Positions 25,356 through 34,226 of a DNA stretch of 64,000 nucleotides are shown in pieces. Position 1 is the stretch's first letter, and every line of letters starts with the position of its first letter. The position numbers and the translations under genes were made by a program. Below the pieces are notes generated by a model, which worked only from the letters and a program-made list of their open reading frames with translations, searched no databases and was not told the origin of the DNA. Source of the stretch: Dyadobacter crusticola DSM 16708 (GTDB lineage: Bacteria > Bacteroidota > Bacteroidia > Cytophagales > Spirosomataceae); NCBI RefSeq assembly GCF_000701505.1, contig NZ_JNJB01000004.1, positions 62,001-126,000 on the forward strand. Reading direction: 5' to 3'.

Positions 25356-27548
25356 ATGGCGGACAGACATATAGAAAACGAGCTGCTCGAATCCCCTTCT
25401 TCAAATCAGCTGAAAGTACTTCCGGGAAGACCGTTTCCACTCGGCGCCAGCTTTGACGGGAATGGGGTAAATTTTGCAGTATTCTCCGAGAATGCAGACG
25501 GAGTGGAGCTTTGCCTTTTCAATTCTGAAAACGACACGGAGGAAGAAGCTAAGATCAAGATCGAAGAAGTTACGCACCATATCTGGCATGTATATGTGCC
25601 AGGCCTGAAAGCGGGACAATTGTACGGATACCGGGTACACGGTCGCTTTGAGCCGGAAAACGGTCACCGTTTCAATGCAAATAAGTTGCTTATCGACCCA
25701 TACAGCCGCGCTTTGGCCGGAGAGCTGAAATGGGATGAGGCATTATTCGGGTACAACTTCGGCGACGAGCAGGAAGACCTGAGCTTTAACGATAAGGACA
25801 GCGCACCATTTATCCCCAAGTCAGTGGTTGTAGACTGCCAGTTTGATTGGGAAAACGACACACGCCCCGACATTCCTTACCACGATTCGATCATTTATGA
25901 AGCGCACGTGAAAGGATTAACGATGACTCACCCCGATATTCCGGAAGAGATCCGGGGTACTTACGCAGGCGTGGCGCATCCTGTTACGATTGAATACCTT
26001 AAATCGCTTGGCATTACAGCCATTGAATTGATGCCGGTACACCAGTTTGTGGCTGACCAGCATTTGCTTGAAAAAGGGCTTACCAATTACTGGGGCTACA
26101 ACACGATCGGCTTCTTCGCACCAGACTCGCGCTACAGCAGCACCGGACGTAATGGAGAGCAGGTGTGGGAATTTAAGAATATGGTTAAAGAGCTGCATAA
26201 GGCTGGTATCGAAGTGATATTGGATGTAGTGTATAACCACACCGCCGAAGGAAATCACATGGGGCCGATCCTTTCGTTCAAAGGTTTTGACAATGCTTCC
26301 TATTACCGGCTTACCGAAGATGATCCGCGTTTTTACATGGATTACACGGGTACCGGCAATACACTGAACGTGCAGCTGCCCAACGTACTCGCGCTGATCA
26401 TGGACAGCCTGCGCTACTGGATCACTGAAATGCACGTTGACGGGTTCCGGTTCGACCTCGCCTCCACCCTCGCGCGCACTTTGCACGAAACCGACAATCT
26501 AAGCTCTTTCTTCAACATCATACACCAGGATCCGGTGATTTCACGGGTGAAGCTCATCGCCGAGCCTTGGGATATTGGCGACTCAGGCTATATGGTAGGT
26601 AAATTCCCTCCGGGCTGGGCTGAATGGAATGATATGTTCCGCGACCAGATCCGCGACTACTGGCGGGGAGAAGAAATCGCCTTCAGCGCATTTGCTAACC
26701 GGATTACCGGCAGTCCCGACCTGTACCGGGGAGATTACCGCCGTCCTACCGCAAGCGTCAACTTCATTACCGCGCACGACGGCTTTACATTGCACGACCT
26801 GGTTTCCTACAATGAAAAGCACAACGAGGCAAACGGGGAAGATAACAATGACGGATCTGACGATAACCGGTCGTGGAATTGCGGCGTAGAAGGCGAAACG
26901 GACGATGAGAGCATCATCCAGCTCCGTAACAAGCAGAAGCGCAACTTCCTAGCGACCATGTTTCTTTCACAAGGAGTTCCTATGCTGGTATCCGGAGACG
27001 AACTGGGCCGCAGCCAGGGAGGTAACAACAACAGCTACTGCCAGGACGACGAGATTTCCTGGATCCTGTGGGACAAAGCAGACAGCAATCTCCTGGATTT
27101 TACGCGGGCATTGATCCGGTTTTCAAAAGACCATCCTACTTTCCGCCGCAGGCGCTGGTTCCAGGGATTACCCCTTCACGGATCAGAAGTAAAGGATATT
27201 ATGTGGGTAATGCCGGACGGTAACCAGGTCAGCGATGAGCAATGGGAAACGGAAAGCGCGCGTGTGATGGGTGTATACCTGAATGGAGACGGTATCCGCT
27301 GTGTGAACATGAACAATGAGCGCATTGTCGACGACAGCTTTTTCCTGATCTTCAACAGTACAGCTGAGCAGGTGGAGTTTACACTTCCCTCAGCCGAATG
27401 CGGCAATGAATGGCACGTTGTAATCGATACCAATGCCGGGATGATCACCGAAGAAAACGATGATTTAAAGCCAGGCGAGGTACTGATGATTCCCGACCGC
27501 TCTGTAATGGTGCTGAAATGTCCGAATATGAAACGCAACAACTTTTAA
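25356..27548 (+). CDS. glgX: Glycogen debranching enzyme (isoamylase type, GH13_11)
   Basis: The 730-residue cytoplasmic enzyme hydrolyses alpha-1,6 branches of glycogen or limit dextrin. An N-terminal CBM48 domain (PGRPFPLGASFDGNGVNFAV) is followed by the GH13 barrel with catalytic nucleophile in DGFRFDLAS (about 360), acid/base Glu in AEPWD (about 401) and transition-state Asp in TAHDG (about 470). NYWGYN and VVYNHTAEGN are GlgX hallmarks. ATG 25356 fits the family start; 25308 would add 16 residues inside a hairpin. No glycogen synthase or branching gene is nearby; instead two DUF421 membrane protein genes follow 27 bp later. Confidence 0.95.
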   Translation: MADRHIENELLESPSSNQLKVLPGRPFPLGASFDGNGVNFAVFSENADGVELCLFNSENDTEEEAKIKIEEVTHHIWHVYVPGLKAGQLYGYRVHGRFEPENGHRFNANKLLIDPYSRALAGELKWDEALFGYNFGDEQEDLSFNDKDSAPFIPKSVVVDCQFDWENDTRPDIPYHDSIIYEAHVKGLTMTHPDIPEEIRGTYAGVAHPVTIEYLKSLGITAIELMPVHQFVADQHLLEKGLTNYWGYNTIGFFAPDSRYSSTGRNGEQVWEFKNMVKELHKAGIEVILDVVYNHTAEGNHMGPILSFKGFDNASYYRLTEDDPRFYMDYTGTGNTLNVQLPNVLALIMDSLRYWITEMHVDGFRFDLASTLARTLHETDNLSSFFNIIHQDPVISRVKLIAEPWDIGDSGYMVGKFPPGWAEWNDMFRDQIRDYWRGEEIAFSAFANRITGSPDLYRGDYRRPTASVNFITAHDGFTLHDLVSYNEKHNEANGEDNNDGSDDNRSWNCGVEGETDDESIIQLRNKQKRNFLATMFLSQGVPMLVSGDELGRSQGGNNNSYCQDDEISWILWDKADSNLLDFTRALIRFSKDHPTFRRRRWFQGLPLHGSEVKDIMWVMPDGNQVSDEQWETESARVMGVYLNGDGIRCVNMNNERIVDDSFFLIFNSTAEQVEFTLPSAECGNEWHVVIDTNAGMITEENDDLKPGEVLMIPDRSVMVLKCPNMKRNNF

Positions 27549-27575
27549 CAAACACCATAGAGCGACTGAGGAGAT

Positions 27576-28292
27576 ATGAAAAAGGAAGAAATAATACCCT
27601 GGGATTGGGAGCGTATACTTTTCGGACAGGCCCCGCCGGAGTTCCTTGTGGAGGTGTTCGTCCGGACCGCAATTATTTATATTGCCCTGCTGATCATCGT
27701 ACGAATGATGGGTAAGAGAATGGGCGGCCAGCTTACCATATCTGAAATGGCGGTGATGGTCACGCTCGGTGCGATTGTCTCGCCTGCGATGCAAATTCCT
27801 CAGCTTGGAGTTTTACTGGGAATTATGATCCTGGTGTGCGCGCTTATTTTTCAAAGGGGCATTCATCGGGCTGAATTCAAGAGCAGGAAATTTGAGCACG
27901 CAAGCCAGGGCGGCTCTGTAATGATGGTAAAAAACGGCGTGATCCAGCTCAATGAAATGACTAGATCGAAAGTGTCCAGGCAACAGCTCTTCTCGGCACT
28001 ACGGGGCAAGAATGTGTACAACCTGGGAGATGTTGGCCGTGTGTATCTGGAAGCCTGTGGTATTTTCAGCATTTACAAAAGGGATGAACCTGAGCCTGGA
28101 TTGCAGATCTTCCCGCCAAGCGACGATTCCATACTTGGGTTTTCGCAGGAACCGGTGGATGGAGCCTCCGTATGTGCCAACTGCGGGAAGGTAATCTATG
28201 ATACCAAGGAAGACCGACCATGTAAGGCTTGCGGTTCACAAGACTGGCTGCCTGCAACTGTTTCCGTTAAATCTCAACTAGTAAGTTCATGA
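27576..28292 (+). CDS. DUF421 (YetF-like) membrane protein with C-terminal zinc ribbon
   Basis: The 238-residue product has three N-terminal transmembrane helices (about 22-100; RTAIIYIALLIIVRMMGKRM) and a cytoplasmic DUF421 domain (MMVKNGVIQLNEM, RSKVSRQQLFSALRGKNV, GRVYLEACG). The C-terminus adds a zinc ribbon, CANC and CKAC pairs near residues 200 and 217. DUF421/YetF proteins are linked to spore or envelope stress but lack a defined activity. Its stop overlaps the next gene's start by the four bases ATGA, so the two paralogues are translationally coupled. Confidence 0.88.
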   Translation: MKKEEIIPWDWERILFGQAPPEFLVEVFVRTAIIYIALLIIVRMMGKRMGGQLTISEMAVMVTLGAIVSPAMQIPQLGVLLGIMILVCALIFQRGIHRAEFKSRKFEHASQGGSVMMVKNGVIQLNEMTRSKVSRQQLFSALRGKNVYNLGDVGRVYLEACGIFSIYKRDEPEPGLQIFPPSDDSILGFSQEPVDGASVCANCGKVIYDTKEDRPCKACGSQDWLPATVSVKSQLVSS

Positions 28293-28975
28293 AACCCGAA
28301 GAAATCAAAATCAATGATTGGCAAAGAATATTCATCGGGAACGTACCAGGTGAGTTTTATCTGGAAGTGATACTCAGGATCGTCATTATCTATTTGGTAC
28401 TGATGATCTCTATGCGGCTGATGGGCAAAAGGATGGCCTCGCAGCTGAGCCGGAACGAGATGATCGCCATGGTGTCCCTGGCTGCGGCTATCGGGGTACC
28501 GCTTCAATCTCCCGACCGTGGCATCCTGGCCGTTATTGTAATCGCGGCCATTGTCGTATCCATTCAGCAGATTGTAGCCCGTGTTTCTGCTAAAAACCAG
28601 CGTTTGGAGACGGTTACCCAGGGAAACATGACACCGATTATCGAGGATAGCCACCTGAACCTAAAACAAATGCAGCGGGCCGGTATTACCCGGGAGCGTG
28701 CATTTGCGCAGCTGCGTGGTAACAATATCCGGCATTTGGGTGAAGTGAAGAGGCTTTATTTTGAAGCAGGCGGTTCATTTACCATGATCAAAAACTATGA
28801 CACCGTACCTGGTCTGCCGATCTTGCCTATCTGGGACAAAGAGTACCAAAACGAGATCAGCGAGACTTGCAACGAAGAGGTTTGCGAGCAGTGCGGGAAT
28901 TACGCAAAGGGAAATCAAGCCGATGAGAAGTGCAGCAACTGCGGCAATGACAAGTTTATCGCCGCAGTGAAATAA
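28289..28975 (+). CDS. DUF421 (YetF-like) membrane protein, second copy with zinc ribbon
   Basis: A 228-residue paralogue of the preceding gene: similar N-terminus (NDWQRIFIGNVPGEFYLEV), transmembrane region with RLMGKRMASQLSRNEM, DUF421 core (MTPIIEDSHLNLKQM, ERAFAQLRGNNIRHLGEVKR) and C-terminal ribbon CEQC...CSNC. The two proteins probably form a hetero-oligomer, inferred from overlap and similar length. The cysteine pairs in both copies suggest a conserved metal site. Confidence 0.88.
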   Translation: MKPEEIKINDWQRIFIGNVPGEFYLEVILRIVIIYLVLMISMRLMGKRMASQLSRNEMIAMVSLAAAIGVPLQSPDRGILAVIVIAAIVVSIQQIVARVSAKNQRLETVTQGNMTPIIEDSHLNLKQMQRAGITRERAFAQLRGNNIRHLGEVKRLYFEAGGSFTMIKNYDTVPGLPILPIWDKEYQNEISETCNEEVCEQCGNYAKGNQADEKCSNCGNDKFIAAVK

Positions 28976-29005
28976 TACATTCGCTTAGCCGTAAACCAAG
29001 CGCCT

Positions 29006-29021
29006 TGGCAATGAATTTGTA
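29006..29021 (+). promoter_or_regulatory. TGGCAA-type element before response regulator
   Basis: TGGCAATGAATTTGTA, 34 bases before ATG 29056; has GG-N10-GT. Confidence 0.45.
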
Positions 29022-29055
29022 ACGCGGCTGCCGTGATAAACTAACCAGGAAAAAT

Positions 29056-29451
29056 ATGGAAACAGGAACCAGCTCAGAAAAGCAGCGGGTACTCGTGGTT
29101 GATGATAACCGGGATGCTGCGGATACCCTCGCCATGATGCTAAAGCTGACCGGCTACGAAACGAGAGCCTGCTACAGCGGCACAGAAGGGGTCGCTACCG
29201 CTGAACTATACCAGCCTATGGCGATTGTACTCGATATAGGAATGCCGGACATCACCGGCTACGAAGCTTGCCGGCAGATCCGCGAGACAGCTTGGGGACA
29301 ATCGCCCCTTATTATTGCATTAACAGGCTACGGAGCGGATGAAGATCGCTTTAAAAGTACTCAGGCAGGTTTCGATGCGCATTTACTGAAACCTGTTGAC
29401 CTGTCTGAATTATCCAGATTATTGAAAGAAAGACAAAGTAGCCTGGCCTGA
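29056..29451 (+). CDS. Single-domain response regulator
   Basis: A 131-residue receiver with acidic pocket VVDDNRDAADTL, phospho-acceptor in IVLDIGMPDITGYEACRQIR, Thr in ALTGYGADED and Lys in LLKPVDL. The sequence type (DNRDAADTLAMMLKLTGYE) is that of receivers usually fused to or paired with hybrid kinases; no kinase is adjacent. The stop codon lies in the loop of a hairpin (29438-29465) shared with the convergent YciE-like gene. Confidence 0.9.
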   Translation: METGTSSEKQRVLVVDDNRDAADTLAMMLKLTGYETRACYSGTEGVATAELYQPMAIVLDIGMPDITGYEACRQIRETAWGQSPLIIALTGYGADEDRFKSTQAGFDAHLLKPVDLSELSRLLKERQSSLA

Positions 29452-29465
29452 TTCGGCCAGGCTAC
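29438..29465. terminator. Bidirectional hairpin overlapping a stop codon
   Basis: GTAGCCTGGCC (29438-29448) and GGCCAGGCTAC (29455-29465) form a perfect 11-bp stem. The loop TGATTC contains the TGA stop of the response regulator. The convergent gene ends at 29467. Confidence 0.65.
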
Positions 29466-29466
29466 A

Positions 29467-30000
29467 TCATAATGCCGGTTGGCGGGTTACTCTCCTCGAA
29501 GCTGCTTCCTTATAGATAAACCGCTCAGAAAGCTCTCTCAGCAGCAGGTCTGTCCCTGCATCTTCGATGATATTGGCTTCAAGCACTTTTTCCATTTCAT
29601 TGTTCCCCAGCACCTGCGCCAGCGTAATCAGGTTTTCATAGCTCGCAATTTTGTACTGACCGGCTTTTTGTGCCGCAATGATCAATGCGAAATCTCCTGT
29701 TCCTGCCCCGTCTTTATTCTTGTTCACTGTGGCTTCTACACTATGGAGAAGCTTCCCCATCGCGGCTGACGCGGTGCCTGCGGCCGTTTCATCCAGCGCC
29801 TCAAACAAGTGCCTGATGCGGTCTATGTGCGCCGAAGCATGTACCCTGCTTTGTCCCAATGTTCTCGAAAAATCCTGTGACTGTGCAACTCCCTGCATTA
29901 GGCGCAGCATACCCCACATCTTTTGTTCCACCCAGAGCATCTCTCTCAGCTCGGAAAGAAAAAGGTCGTAGAACTGTGAATTCTTGATTGTAGTTTCCAT
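29467..30000 (-). CDS. YciE/DUF892 ferritin-like protein
   Basis: The 177-residue product from ATG 30000 matches the DUF892 four-helix bundle: FYDLFLSELREMLWVEQKMW, HIDRIRHLFEAL, DFALIIAAQKAGQYKIASYE and LTLAQVLGNNEMEKVLE. Family members have a di-metal site and are induced by stress. This copy is more divergent than the one at 53707-54258. An upstream ATG (30030) adds ten residues and is less likely. A GG-N10-GC element lies at 30037-30052. Confidence 0.85.
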   Translation of the reverse strand: METTIKNSQFYDLFLSELREMLWVEQKMWGMLRLMQGVAQSQDFSRTLGQSRVHASAHIDRIRHLFEALDETAAGTASAAMGKLLHSVEATVNKNKDGAGTGDFALIIAAQKAGQYKIASYENLITLAQVLGNNEMEKVLEANIIEDAGTDLLLRELSERFIYKEAASRRVTRQPAL

Positions 30001-30036
30001 CTGGTTCTTTGTTGTTGATAAATCCCCCACCGCCCG

Positions 30037-30052
30037 CGCTCAAATCATGCCG
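30037..30052 (-). promoter_or_regulatory. CGGCAT-type element with GG-N10-GC
   Basis: Minus-strand CGGCATGATTTGAGCG, 37 bases before the YciE-like gene's ATG. Confidence 0.45.
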
Positions 30053-30149
30053 CTTCGCACTGATTAACAGCTAGTAACAGAAATGAATGAAGTGTAATTG
30101 ACAGCTAAGAAGTCACTGCTGAATATAAAAAGTGTTCCAGTCGGCAACG

Positions 30150-30182
30150 AAAAAAGCCGGACTAGTGCAGCCCGGCTTCTTC
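30150..30182 (-). terminator. Intrinsic terminator of the 31448-30203 gene pair
   Basis: On the minus strand GAAGCCGG...CCGGCTTTTTT: a 7-bp stem (30154-30160 with 30172-30178) followed by a U run, 20 bases after the stop at 30203. Confidence 0.8.
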
Positions 30183-30202
30183 CAACCCAGAGTTATAATG
30201 TC

Positions 30203-30814
30203 CTAAGTGGCGAGCAGTCCCTCGGTAAAGGCTTCCCATTGAACTGCTGACAAGGCTTTTTCACCTATAAATCCCACAATCGCATTCCTGATCTTATCGA
30301 ACAGTCCCTCCGAATCCTGGTTGGGCGACAGATTGCGGTCGTACACGCCGGCTGATACTGTCAGGTGATTTCGCGAAATGGTGAATGTACTCGTAGCCTC
30401 CGGCGCATAAAAGTGCGCCGTTTCAGTTGTGGCCGACGTGGGATCAGAAGCAGGCCGCACACGCACTGCAACAGACTCGACGCCTTCTGATGTTTCCTCG
30501 GCTACTTCTTCCACCATTACCCAGTCATATCCATCGGCTTCTTTGGTACCTGGCCCCGGAATGTCGATCCGGATCATTGCACCTTTCTGAACCGGGCCGG
30601 TCAGGGGGTTACCCGCACTGTCGGCCAGCATAAAATGCGCCAGGTGCTCGCCCGAAACCTCGTGCCAGCTGTTCACATCAAGCAGTCTTCGCTTTGCTGT
30701 GTTATAAAGCGCGACTGCTTCCGCTACGGTTGCGCATTCCTTTACGGTTTCGGCATCCACCTCATCGCCGGTCCTGTTTTCAGGTACCGCGTCTGTGTGA
30801 TTCTTTTTTTCCAT
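30203..30814 (-). CDS. Conserved hypothetical protein
   Basis: A 203-residue soluble protein without signal peptide. It contains LYNTAKRRLLDVNSWHEVSG and IRIDIPGPGTKEADGYDWV, segments I have seen in uncharacterised Bacteroidota proteins but cannot link to a function. The middle is beta-rich, the C-terminus helical (FDKIRNAIVGFIGEKALSAV). It follows the gene at 30846-31448 after 31 bp and is closed by an intrinsic terminator, so the two form an operon. Confidence 0.68.
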   Translation of the reverse strand: MEKKNHTDAVPENRTGDEVDAETVKECATVAEAVALYNTAKRRLLDVNSWHEVSGEHLAHFMLADSAGNPLTGPVQKGAMIRIDIPGPGTKEADGYDWVMVEEVAEETSEGVESVAVRVRPASDPTSATTETAHFYAPEATSTFTISRNHLTVSAGVYDRNLSPNQDSEGLFDKIRNAIVGFIGEKALSAVQWEAFTEGLLAT

Positions 30815-30845
30815 GTTTCAGTTGGTTGTGAAGTGTAAGTAAAAT

Positions 30846-31448
30846 TCAGTCTTGGCTCAGCATCGACAACAGCCGTTTCATATGCTCAATGTCACTCCTG
30901 CGCTGCTCGATAGCCTCGTCTATGATGCTGTCGAGCCCGGCATTAAACCGCTGCGCTTCCTCCTGTAAGGCAGCGTAGCAGGGTTGCAGCTGGGCAATGT
31001 AGTTGTTATGGGCTATGATTGTCTTTTTAGGTCGCTTGTCATATTCGGGATATTCGAGGTAAATCTCCTGGTTGATCTGATCTGCATACCAGTCACCTGC
31101 GGGATCGGGTACGGGCACCGGCGGCCGGCAGCCAAGCAGGTAGGTTTGCGCCTTGAACGGATATTTGTAGATCAGCACATTCACCCGGACTTTTACATCC
31201 GGCTTGGAGCCGGGCTGGTATACCGATAGCGGGTAAATGCGCTCAATGAGGATCGCACGCCCGTTTGCGAAATCAACATCAGGCAAATACAACTCGTGCG
31301 TTTTTCTAAGGGCATCCACGTGCTCCCCGATCTTTTCGGAAGAAAGATACTCTTCCGGCCACTGGCCCACCTGATCGTGAATTTCCTTCCTGGTTTTCAG
31401 GAGCAGTGCATCCGGATCATACTGAGAAAATAGCCTTATTTTTTGCAT
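30846..31448 (-). CDS. Hypothetical protein, partner of the gene at 30203
   Basis: A 200-residue soluble protein starting MQKIRLFSQYDPDALLLKTR. The middle is beta-rich (ANGRAILIERIYPLSVYQPG, VRVNVLIYKYPFKAQTYLLG) and the C-terminus is a long charged helix (AQRFNAGLDSIIDEAIEQRR). No family recognised. It is the first gene of a two-gene operon next to the polysaccharide locus but has no glycan-related features. Confidence 0.6.
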   Translation of the reverse strand: MQKIRLFSQYDPDALLLKTRKEIHDQVGQWPEEYLSSEKIGEHVDALRKTHELYLPDVDFANGRAILIERIYPLSVYQPGSKPDVKVRVNVLIYKYPFKAQTYLLGCRPPVPVPDPAGDWYADQINQEIYLEYPEYDKRPKKTIIAHNNYIAQLQPCYAALQEEAQRFNAGLDSIIDEAIEQRRSDIEHMKRLLSMLSQD

Positions 31449-31486
31449 GGCTCAACTGTTTGGATGAATTGTTAAACGATCACGTA

Positions 31487-32974
31487 TTACAAACTTTTAA
31501 ATACAAATCCCTCAACAACAGCAACATCACCTTCTATTCCCTTGGCCACGATCCCGGCTCTCACAGCACGGTCCCAAGGTGGCAGGTAGGTAATGTCCGG
31601 ACTGTCGATCTTTAAAAACTTAAAATCCTTTCCATTCAAACTGTATGAAAAACGGATATCCGTGTTATTGGTTACCGTCATTTTCAGGAACACATGCTTG
31701 TTTTTGGCAGCAACCGGGAATTTGCCCAGTGAACTTTTTGCGCCGTCTTTAACAAGCGAAATGCCGATACTATCCTGCTTCGTGGTAGCATAAATCATGT
31801 TTTTATCATCCCCGATCAATGCAACCCCTGCATTCACGCTCTTGCCCGGTACTACTTCCACTACCGCTTCATAGCTGCGGCTATCTATCCTGCGGGCGAT
31901 AAAAGCCTCCCGGTCGTCGCTGATTTCCATTGCCAACCGTCCGTTTTCCAGCTTCATTTCCGGCTTATTAAAAACAGACCAGCTCCACTGCAAATCCAGA
32001 TTTTTTTTGTCAAAATTATCAGTAACCGTGTAAGAACCTGCTTTTCCGGTGGGTTCAATGAACTCGTCCGTAAAACGCAGCCAGTTGTCTGCTGTAAATT
32101 CAAACCCGCGGATCAAAGCCTGGCGGCCTGTGTATTTATTGGATACCCTGTCGTAGGCGTGGTACATAAAGTAATTTTTGCCATTGTGCTGGATCGCAGT
32201 TCCGTGGCCGGGGCACATCCAGTCGCCCTGTGCGGTGAGGATCGGGTTGCCCGGAAATTTCTCCCAGGGGCCCATTAGATTTTTAGAGCGGGCAATGCCG
32301 GTGGCGTAAGTACAGCCAGGCCCGCAGCAGCCTGCCGCCGCATAGATGGCATAGAAGTACCCATTATTCTTGATCACCGACACCCCTTCCACCAGGTTCG
32401 CTTCCCAGGGCGTATCATTTCTGAAAAGCTCGTTTTTTTCGCCGATCAAAGCCGTGCGATCTGCATTGATTTCCTGGATCCAGATCGGGGTTGGCTTATT
32501 TACGCTATTCCCGTCTTCTTTCCAGATCAGGTGCAGCTTGTTGTTTTCATCGCGTATTGGGAATCCGTCTATCGAACCTACTTCCTGACATACCAGCGGG
32601 CCGTGGTCTGTAAACGGACCTTCAGGTGAATCGGCGCTGGCTACCCCAACGCACAAATTCCCGCCCTTTTTGTGAGCAGTGTAATACACATACACTTTGC
32701 CGTCTTCATAACTGAGCTCGGGCGCCCAGTAATAATAATCCGCCCAGGAAGTGAGGTCGGGGAAAATGGAACCCGTATGCTGCCAGTTCTGCAGATCTTT
32801 CGATTTCATGATCGGAAAAGCAGGCCCCCAGTTGGAGCTTGTCGCAGATGCGTAATAAGTATCTCCGACTTTGATAATAGATGGATCCGCAAAATCGCCG
32901 CGTACCACCGCACGCTGCGCATTTGCAAGCTGAACCAATGAAAACAATAGCAGACCAAATGTCAGTTTCTTCAT
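31487..32974 (-). CDS. Glycoside hydrolase family 43 with C-terminal beta-sandwich
   Basis: The 495-residue protein has a signal peptide (MKKLTFGLLLFSLVQLANAQ) and a five-bladed GH43 propeller with catalytic base in FADPSII, pKa-modulating Asp in SIDGFPI and acid Glu in NLVEGVSV. Residues 330-495 form a concanavalin-like sandwich as in beta-xylosidase/arabinofuranosidase members. It would act in the periplasm on arabino- or xylo-oligosaccharides. It is the last gene of a SusC-SusD-GH43-GH43 locus, 47 bp after the other GH43. Exact linkage specificity cannot be read from sequence. Confidence 0.88.
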   Translation of the reverse strand: MKKLTFGLLLFSLVQLANAQRAVVRGDFADPSIIKVGDTYYASATSSNWGPAFPIMKSKDLQNWQHTGSIFPDLTSWADYYYWAPELSYEDGKVYVYYTAHKKGGNLCVGVASADSPEGPFTDHGPLVCQEVGSIDGFPIRDENNKLHLIWKEDGNSVNKPTPIWIQEINADRTALIGEKNELFRNDTPWEANLVEGVSVIKNNGYFYAIYAAAGCCGPGCTYATGIARSKNLMGPWEKFPGNPILTAQGDWMCPGHGTAIQHNGKNYFMYHAYDRVSNKYTGRQALIRGFEFTADNWLRFTDEFIEPTGKAGSYTVTDNFDKKNLDLQWSWSVFNKPEMKLENGRLAMEISDDREAFIARRIDSRSYEAVVEVVPGKSVNAGVALIGDDKNMIYATTKQDSIGISLVKDGAKSSLGKFPVAAKNKHVFLKMTVTNNTDIRFSYSLNGKDFKFLKIDSPDITYLPPWDRAVRAGIVAKGIEGDVAVVEGFVFKSL

Positions 32975-33021
32975 AGATATTTTTGATGTGAATACTTTAC
33001 AATGCCCAAATATAACAACGG

Positions 33022-34113
33022 TTACTCACCGGAAGGAACCGGAATTATCTGTCCGGTTGCAACAGGCTCTCCAAAATTGGGTAAACCGTCCGCAGTCCAC
33101 GTGAATTTCTGCATTCTCACATTCCTCGCATTGCCGCAACCTTGCCCTGCGGCCGAGTTGGCGTGGTAAATGATCCAGTCTTCTTTTCCGTCACGCGATT
33201 TGAAAAAACTGTTGTGCCCTACCCCGAATGCATTTGCCGACGCCAGTCCTGTAAAAACCGGCGCAGCTATTTTAGTCCAGCTGGCAGCATCCACCGGGTT
33301 ACTTCCCTCTTTCAGGCTGATCAGCCCGAGCGAGTAACGGTCGTCGCCACAGTAGCTGCCCGAGTAGGCGAGATACACTTTGCCGGCCGGGTTGCGCAAT
33401 ATTTCGGGGCCTTCATTCACCGGGAAGCCACGTCTCTCCCATTCATTTTGGGGCGAAGCAATCTGGACAGTCGGGCCGGTAAGTGTGTAGGGATTGCTCA
33501 TTTTAGAGATATATAGATTTTGCGTCAGGTCTGTACTTCCCCCTGCAAAAGGCCTGCCTGACCAAATCAGGAAAAGCGCAGTATCCTGCTGAAAAACAGT
33601 CGCATCGATCGACCAGAGATCCGCAGGCTGGGTGGTAAGTCGGCCTTTGTCGGTCCAGGTACCTTGCGTAGGGTCGGGATTTTCATTTTCAAGTACCCAC
33701 ATGCGGTGCTCACGGTCGTTCCCATCCGAGCCGGTGTAATAGATATACCATTTCCCATTCAGAAAGAACAGCTCCGGCGCCCAGATATCCCGTGAGTTGC
33801 CACCCGAAGCCGGTGCACTGAAAACGGTGACAGGCGCTGCGTCTTTCAACCGGCTCATTTTTCCTGTTTTCCAGATCTGTATCCGGTTACCCAATGTGTG
33901 GAGGTAGTAATAGGTAGTGTCTTTTTGGTAAACCCACGGATCGGGAGCTGCATTCAGCAGTGGATTTGTAAATGTGGCGGCCGGCTGTGCGCCGGGCTCG
34001 GGGCTTCCAGGTAGCGGGTTCTTCGCTTCTTTTTTGCAGGAAGCATCGAGGAACAACACCAGAAAGCACCAGCTAACCAGGAAATTTCGAGCGGATCTGA
34101 AAACGTGATTCAT
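33022..34113 (-). CDS. Glycoside hydrolase family 43 lipoprotein
   Basis: A 363-residue lipoprotein (lipobox LDASC near residue 25) with a GH43 propeller: catalytic base in APDPWV, modulating Asp in SIDATVF and acid Glu in PVNEGPEIL. The fold resembles alpha-L-arabinofuranosidase or arabinanase members (DIWAPELFFLNGKWYIYYTG, GVGHNSFFKSRDG). Lipidation would place it at the outer membrane beside SusC/SusD for initial or intermediate glycan cleavage. It follows susD after a 113-bp gap containing a hairpin. Confidence 0.87.
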   Translation of the reverse strand: MNHVFRSARNFLVSWCFLVLFLDASCKKEAKNPLPGSPEPGAQPAATFTNPLLNAAPDPWVYQKDTTYYYLHTLGNRIQIWKTGKMSRLKDAAPVTVFSAPASGGNSRDIWAPELFFLNGKWYIYYTGSDGNDREHRMWVLENENPDPTQGTWTDKGRLTTQPADLWSIDATVFQQDTALFLIWSGRPFAGGSTDLTQNLYISKMSNPYTLTGPTVQIASPQNEWERRGFPVNEGPEILRNPAGKVYLAYSGSYCGDDRYSLGLISLKEGSNPVDAASWTKIAAPVFTGLASANAFGVGHNSFFKSRDGKEDWIIYHANSAAGQGCGNARNVRMQKFTWTADGLPNFGEPVATGQIIPVPSGE

Positions 34114-34137
34114 TATTTGAATTGGTTAATGCATTTT

Positions 34138-34178
34138 AACAAAAAACAATGGTACCAAGGCAGCTACCCGGTACCATT
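34138..34178 (-). terminator. Intra-operon terminator/attenuator after susD
   Basis: Minus-strand CAATGGTACC (34178-34169) and GGTACCATTG (34155-34146) form a perfect 10-bp stem with a 13-base loop, followed by TTTTTTG. It sits between susD and the GH43 genes, so it can lower enzyme transcription relative to SusC/SusD. Confidence 0.72.
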
Positions 34179-34226
34179 GCATTTAATGGGGAATTCTCAA
34201 AAGCAGCCGATAAGCGCCGACTTATG

